From Pegoplata infirma (Eukaryota; Arthropoda; Insecta; Diptera; Anthomyiidae): a stretch of DNA of 64,000 nucleotides. This document shows, in pieces, positions 58,392 to 64,000 of this stretch. The stretch lies in assembly GCA_963921195.1 (NCBI GenBank), contig OY992540.1:178174778-178238777 (forward strand). The letters are read 5' to 3'. Made by a program: the position numbers and the translations under genes. Within the stretch, counting starts at the first letter, position 1. Each line of letters starts with the position of its first letter. A model generated the notes under the pieces. It was not told the DNA's origin, did not search any database, and saw only the letters and a program-made list of their open reading frames with translations.

Positions 58392-58726
58392 AAACGACAG
58401 TGTAATTCATACTTCTATTATACCATTCGCGGATAAAAAACTGTAATTCTTAAAAAAATCAATTCAAATTTCAAATCGAATAATCAATAATTTCAATTAA
58501 TCTTTTACCAATTTTGATTGGAATCTTCGAACTATTCCCCTAGGCTTGCCCCTAGAGGGATCAAATGTAAGACCAATTCCCATTAATTTTTAGAAATGCA
58601 GACTGATCCCCATTAATTTTTGCCCCCCTATATTTTTTCCGAACATACGTACACCATATTTCCACTTTGTAAGGGTGCTCCCCTTAGGAAAACCAAATTC
58701 GTAATGTACACTGAGGGAAAAAACAT
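58392..58726. other. Interval with a CACTGAGGG terminus and P-like sequence
   Basis: 58540-58680 resembles pieces of element P (CCCCTAGAGGGATCAAATGT, CATATTTCCACTTTGT). A CACTGAGGGAAAAA terminus begins at 58710, and B3 is inserted 17 bases inside it. Confidence 0.5.
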
Positions 58727-59029
58727 CCCGAGTAAAAAGGAATTTATATAAATGTATATTATTTTATATGTTTTCATAAAACCATATAAAACTATTTGAG
58801 TCAAAGTATAAAATTATATCTCACTGTTAAATTTTCCAATTTTTTTAAATGATGTCATATAAAATCATATCTAATTATATTGTTCATAATATATTAATAT
58901 AAATGGTAGATGTAATCATACGTTGCACATAAAACTTAATCCGATTTCATACATTAATATACGTGACTTTATATCTAATTATGTATAGGACTTTACTAAA
59001 CAAAAAATTCAGTATCAATTTATGTATAA
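58727..59029 (+). mobile_element. Element B3: left end of a B element, truncated
   Basis: CCCGAGTAAAAAGGAATTTA and the next 300 bases match B1 positions 16184-16486 closely, then stop abruptly at the left end of P. Confidence 0.88.
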
Positions 59030-59030
59030 T

Positions 59031-62000
59031 AAGGGTGGGATAGTGTTGTGTGAGATTTTAAGCAGCAGTATTTGGAATCGCTAGAACCCCTCATTTTGTG
59101 AGGTTCGTAAAAAAAGTGTATGAGCCAAAAAATGGGGGATGTCGGATAGGATCTAGGGGTCGCTCATCGGGGTCAAAGTTGGGCGTACATGGGAAAAAAT
59201 CCACAAAAAGCCCCACAACTCCCCTGGTTTTGCCCCTAGAGGGGTCAAATGTGAGACCGGCCCCCATTATTTTTTTGCCCCAAACACTTTTGCCAAATAT
59301 ACCTAAGCCCTATCTCCTCTCCTTAAGGGGGCTCCCATACAAAGGTTGAATGTTAAAAAATATTTGCTCCTACCTCTCTAGCTGTCCTAGAAGTGACCCT
59401 AGAGGAATCAAATGTATGACCGACCCCCAATATTTTTTTATCCCCAACATTTTTTTAGAACAGACATACCCTCTATCTTCAACCGTTAGGGTGGTCCCCA
59501 TACATTTATTTTTATTTTTTCTTAATTTTTTTTATTAAATCGGCTCCTACCGGTCCAACGGTGCTTCCTAGATGGGTCATTTGCAAGACCGACCCCCATT
59601 TATTTTTAGCCCCCAACATTTCATCTGAACATGCTAACTCCGTATCTCCAATTTCTAAGGGGTCTCTCACACAAAATGACATTTTTATAAAATTTGCTCC
59701 CACCGCTCTAACTGGCGCAGGGATGACCCTAGAGAATTTAAATGCATGACTGACCGCCAATATTTTTTCAGCCCCAACATTTTCCCCAAACAAACCTACC
59801 CTTTATTTTTAAGCCTTAAGGGGGTCCCCACACATTTTTTTATTTTTTTTTTATAAAATCGAAAGAAAGTTGCCCCCAATATTTTTTTAGCCTCAACATT
59901 TTCCCCAAACAAACCTACCCCTTATTTTTAAGTCTTAAGAGGGTTCCCACACATTTTTTATAATTTTTGTATATAAAATCGGATCTGACCGCTCCCATGG
60001 TGCCTCTTAGGAACGGGAAATGCAGACTAACCCCCAATAATTTTTGCCCCCCACTTTTTGTCCCAACATACCTACGTCGTATTTCCACTTTGTTAGGGTA
60101 ATATTTTTTCCTCTCCATTACGGCACAATACGTTGTTATAGTCCTCTATTAATTTTACGCCTCCTTCGGTAGCGTCGTTGAAAACATGTAATTGAAATAA
60201 TATTTGCAGCGCTTGCTGGTAGTCCTCACAATTTTCCCAAGTGTTTGGACCGGAACCAATGAAATTTGTTGTTAATCCGAAACGTGCAAAAAATTTTGGT
60301 GTCTCTTATATTATAAGTTCTGGATTTACTTGTTTCGATTCCATGTTAATTATTTTCACACCTTCGAATCCAACAACGTTTACTGGATGATCACGATCTT
60401 TGTTGCCACTTTCGCCGCTATCCCCCGAGTCATAATCTTCCCCGATATCATCGTCTTATTTTTCTTCGCTGCCGTCGTCGGACGATTCGTCCATCTTTTC
60501 GTCAGATAACTCTTCCTCCTTGCATTTGCCATTTTTCGTTTTATTTAACAAGAGATATTCGAATCAAATAGTGCAACTGCTTCACCACTGAGATATTAAA
60601 GATGTGAGAGAATCTCTTCTCCAATCGTTGAGACATCTTATTAATTGAAGCATAATTAGCAATCGCTTTAAAAAAATTCAAATCATTATTTGGAGGTTCT
60701 ATTGCTTTAGAGACGCTAAACCAAAATTTAACGTAAATTGTTTTTGATCAAACCTAAAACATTTTTGGGCAATATATGCCTTTTGCCATCCATCGAGCAG
60801 GACTGATGGATCCTGGTGAGCTAAAATGATTATTAGGAATATTTTCACAAAGGTATAATAAAACAATTTCAAGAAACTCCTTGAAGTCGTCTCTGGGTCG
60901 CTTTTCCTTAATTTGAGCACAACAAAGCAACTTGATGCAGTCTGGTCTTGAGCTGGTATGTTGCCAGCAACTTTCTAATCTTCTATGTCATTACTGTATG
61001 GTTTGTCTTTTATTTATATTTTCCCACTGCTCTTTAAAACTCGCAAACATTGGCACTCCTGGTCCAGACGTTTTGCGTATTTGGTTTCAAACACTTATTT
61101 TAATTGAAGTTCATAAATATGATGTTTGCATGGCAGATATAGGGGGTGAGTCTGCATTTCCCGTCCCTAAGAGGAACTATAGGAGCGGTAAGAGCTGATG
61201 TTATAAAAAAGTCTTGCTACTTATTGTACTTTTGTAAATTCTAAACACTCCAACGTTGGTTTCCAGTATCATTACGAATTTTGTTTTACTAAGGGGAGAA
61301 CCCTCACAAAGTGGAAATACGCCATAGGTATGAAAAAATGTGGGGGGCAAAAACTAATGGGGGTAAGTCTGCATTCCCTATCCCTAGGAGGCACCATGGG
61401 AGCGATAAGATCTGATTTTATAAAAAAGTATAAAAATTTGTGGGGACCCCCTTAAGACTTAAAAATGGAGGATAGGTTTGTTTGGGAAAAATGTTCGGGC
61501 TGAAAAAATATTGGGGGTCAGTCATACATTTAACTTCTCTAGGGTCACCCCTGTGCCAGTTAGAGCGGTGGGAGCAAATTTTATAAAAATGTCATTTTGT
61601 GTGGGAGACCCCTTAGGAATTGGAGATGTTGGGGGCTGAAAATAAATGGGGGTCGGCCTTGCTAATGACCCCTCTAGGAGGCACCATTGGACCGGTAGGA
61701 GCTGATGTAATAAAACAAATTAAGAAAAAATAAAAAACAAATGTATGGGGACCACCCTAAGGGTTGAAGATAGAGGGTAGGTATGTTCTAAGAAAATGTT
61801 GGGGTTGAAAAAATATTGGGGGTTGGTCATACATTTGGTTCTTCTAGGGTCATTTCTTGGACTGCTAGAGAGGTAGGAGCAAATTTTTTAAAAAATTAAA
61901 CCTTTGTATGGGAGCCCCCTTAGGAAATGGAGATAAGGCTTAGGTATGTTCGGCAAAAGTGTTCGGGAGGAAAAAATAATGGGGGTTGGTCTCACATTTG

Positions 62001-62203
62001 ACCCCTTTAGGGGCAAAACCAGAGGAGTTGCGGGGCTTTTTGTGTATTTTTTCCCCTTTACGCCCAACTTTGACCCCGATGAGCGACCCCTAGATCCTAT
62101 CCGACCTGCCCTATTTTTTGGCTCATGCATTTTTTTTACGAACCTCGCAAAATAAGCGGTTCTAGCGGGTCGAATTCGGAAACTCGTGCACTATCCCACC
62201 CCT
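59031..62203 (-). mobile_element. Element P: about 1-kb-arm palindromic element with coding core
   Basis: AAGGGTGGGATAGTG at the left and CACTATCCCACCCCT at the right are inverted. The arms (59031-60115 and about 61200-62203) are made of repeated lines such as TTAAGGGGGTCCCCACAC and GACCCTAGAG, unusually GC-rich for this window. The core 60115-61130 encodes decayed protein. The frames in the arms are repeat artefacts. The target duplication is not matched. Confidence 0.75.
60115..61130 (-). pseudogene. Decayed transposase-like coding core of element P
   Basis: From 61065 the minus strand reads PGVPMFASFKEQWENI, then (frame-shifted) KRPRDDFKEFLEIVLLYL, PGSISPARWMAKGIY, an acidic stretch (SSDDGSEEK, DDDIGEDYD), then FARFGLTTNFIG, and ends ATEGGVKLIEDYNNVL. 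The order PGx..xARWMAKxIY, then xxGVKLI, is that of a widespread TE-associated protein family in invertebrates whose name I cannot give. At least three stops and shifts are present. It lies exactly between the arms, so P was probably once autonomous, or captured this segment. Confidence 0.6.
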
Positions 62204-62361
62204 AACGTACATGCACACATATACTAGGCAGAGATGATCATTCTGTACTAAAAACCATACCACCATATTGGAAAGTACGCAATTAGCACCAGTGTTTGCA
62301 TACTAGTCTGTACTGTGATCATCAGGGAGTAAAATTGGATTTTTAACGCAAAAAACTTTAA
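62204..62361. other. Short unassigned interval
   Basis: GATGATCATTCTGTACT and GTACTGTGATCATCAGG face each other at 62235 and 62310, suggesting a small inverted repeat. No gene. Confidence 0.4.
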
Positions 62362-63919
62362 AGTTGTTGATCCTCCTTCTTCGTCATTAAATATTGCACT
62401 TAATCTTTGGGAAACATTTTACTCCAATATGCTTTCCACGCCCCAAACCACGCTTCAAACCTCGCAAAGTACGATATGCAACTGCACCACACATACTCCG
62501 AACCCAAATATCACCATCGACAGCCCTGGTATCACAGAAATATCAGAGGCAATAAAACTATTAAAAAACAATAAATCTCCAGGCTCAGATAATATTTCCC
62601 CAGAGCTGCTTTCAATTGACCCAATAACTAGTACTCAGTTACTGGCTCCCGTTATAACAAACTTCTGGCTGACTGAAACTCTTCCAGAGGAGCTCGCGGA
62701 AGGCGTGATTATTAATCTTCCTAAAAAAGGGGACCTAACCGCCCGCAAAAATTGGAGAGGCATAACACTTCTGAATATGGCCAATAAAGTTACTGCAAAC
62801 ATAATAAGCAAAAGACTATCTACAGCTGTTCTCCCTGAGCTCAGAAAATAACAAGCCGGCTTTCGTGCTCACAAATCATGCATAGACCATGTAAATAGCT
62901 TAAGGATAATTGTGGAACAGTCAGTAGAATGGAGGTCACCACTTTACCTAACTTTTATAAATTTTGAAAAGGCATTCGACACCATAAATCACACTTCTAT
63001 ATGGAAAGCACTAGCGTGTAAAGGAGTTCCCAATAAGCTAATAGATCTCATCAAGGGCCTATACGCTAATGCCACCTGTCGCATACTACATGAGAGACAA
63101 CTAAGTAAAAAAATTTCTGTAGAAAATGGAGTTCGCCAAGGCTGCGTTTTATCACCACTGCTTTTTAATTGTGTCCTCGATGTAGTAATGAAAAAGGCCA
63201 CAAGTCATAGACGAGGCATAACGTGGGGTCTGCAAGGTCGCTTAGAGGATCTGGATTACGCAGATGACATCTGTTTGCTGACACATTCATTTTCTGATAT
63301 GCAGTCAAAGTTAACAACTATCTATGAAACCGCACTATCCGTAGGTCTAAAGATAAACATGGACAAAACAAAAACAATGCGCATGAATGTTAACAACGAG
63401 CAAAGGTTTACTCTACAATCCCATCAACTTGATGATGTGGAATCTTTCTGCTACCTTGGTAGCATATTCGACAGGAGCGGTGGCTCTGGCGCAGATATCT
63501 CCAGCCGAATAAATAAAGCTCCTCAATCATTTGGGCAACTAAATTCTGTGTGGAACTCGTCATACATGTCACGTCGTACAAAGCTAAGCCTGTTTAATTC
63601 AAATGTAAAATCCACCTTGTTATATGGATGCGAGACGTGGAATGCAGCAACTCGAGACATACAAGCCATACAAGTTTTCATAAACAAATGTCTACGCAAG
63701 ATTCTGCGGGTATACTGGCCCTCAACAATTTCCAACACTCGACTGTGGTCAGAAACCAACCAACAACCGATTCAAAATGAAATCCGCAAGCGAAAATGGT
63801 CCTGGATAGGTCACACTTTGCGAAAACCACCAGAAGATATAGCAAAACAAGCTTTAGAGTGGAACCCACTAGGCAGTCGCCGTTAAGGACGTCCATCGCA
63901 TACCTGGAAACGCCAGATA
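62362..63919 (+). pseudogene. RTE-like reverse transcriptase fragment, copy 2
   Basis: The frame covers LWETFYSNML, NNKSPGSDNISPELL, KNWRGITLL, AGFRAHKSC, GVRQGCVLSPLLFN, YADDICLL and WSWIGHTLRKPPED, aligning over its length with the 35008-37113 frame but clearly diverged. A TAA at 62849-62851 sits just before QAGF, and another TAA near 63883 lies before GRPSHTW. The first catalytic position reads FINF instead of FMDF: the aspartate is replaced by asparagine, while YADD is kept. The endonuclease part is absent. It ends abruptly where a second copy of its own 5' part begins. Confidence 0.85.
62489..62569 (+). repeat. First copy of window-edge repeat
   Basis: These 81 bases in the RT fragment recur without a difference at 63920-64000 (offset 1431), where the window ends. 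Confidence 0.9.
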
Positions 63920-64000
63920 ACACATACTCCGAACCCAAATATCACCATCGACAGCCCTGGTATCACAGAAATATCAGAGGCAATAAAACTATTAAAAAAC
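63920..64000 (+). repeat. Second copy of window-edge repeat: start of a tandem unit
   Basis: It starts ACACATACTCCGAACCCAAA directly after the RT C-terminal block and matches 62489-62569 to the last base. The RT fragment probably continues as a tandem duplication beyond the window. Confidence 0.88.

Noticed and set aside
59098..62130. Paired proline/glycine-rich frames in the arms of P as a protein family
   Set aside because: They are mirrored repeats of the palindrome and lack start context or domains.

Overview
The window is AT-rich eukaryotic, almost certainly insect, DNA. It has canonical GT-AG introns, no operons, (GTCY)n proto-microsatellite elements of the kind described in flies, hAT, pogo/Tigger-like, Penelope-like and RTE-like elements, and one exon of an animal gene. 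A brachyceran fly is the best guess; the sequence alone cannot give the species. Nearly the whole window is transposable elements nested inside each other. The only host coding sequence I can support is the last exon of Rab40 (28566-28783, +), which encodes a SOCS box and a CaaX end.

Layout. 1-13360: a (TGTC)n array over 800 bp long inside a GTCY element, a perfect 1.1 kb tandem duplication, a non-LTR retrotransposon 3' end broken by two TIR insertions, small TIR elements, and a Penelope-like GIY-YIG remnant. 13361-23073: an old CCCGAG-TIR element (C) that received a long-TIR transposon (J, 15501-22007). J carries an apparently intact two-exon transposase gene and was itself hit by a young CCCGAG element (B1, 16184-18399). 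23631-27645: hAT-1, with a perfect 8-bp target duplication and a damaged transposase, hit by a second hAT, which in turn holds a GTCY element. 28566-28783: Rab40 exon. 28870-39222: long-TIR elements, a pogo-like MITE, and a hAT-type element (L) carrying a nearly complete RTE-like retrotransposon. 39223-45700: two inverted CCCGAC elements (D1, D2); D2 contains four insertions (G, F, H, E), and D1 serves as the uninterrupted reference. 45713-51191: B2, a copy of B1 interrupted by foldback element I. 51355-58391: further hAT-type elements and a broken hAT transposase gene interrupted by foldback element M. 58727-64000: palindromic element P with a decayed coding core, then a second RTE-like fragment that starts to repeat at the window edge.

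How the parts relate. Because insertions sit in repeats with other copies in the window, empty sites and target duplications can be read directly. Three target-site classes emerge. hAT-type elements have 8-bp duplications. Families with termini such as CCCGAG, CCCGAC, CCCAGC and CACTCA have 2-bp A/T duplications. A group of long-TIR elements (G, H, I, N and J) has 4-bp A/T duplications. J is the only member of the last class with a transposase and is a candidate autonomous source for the class. B-family elements also carry tRNA-like modules and an exact 86-bp tandem repeat.
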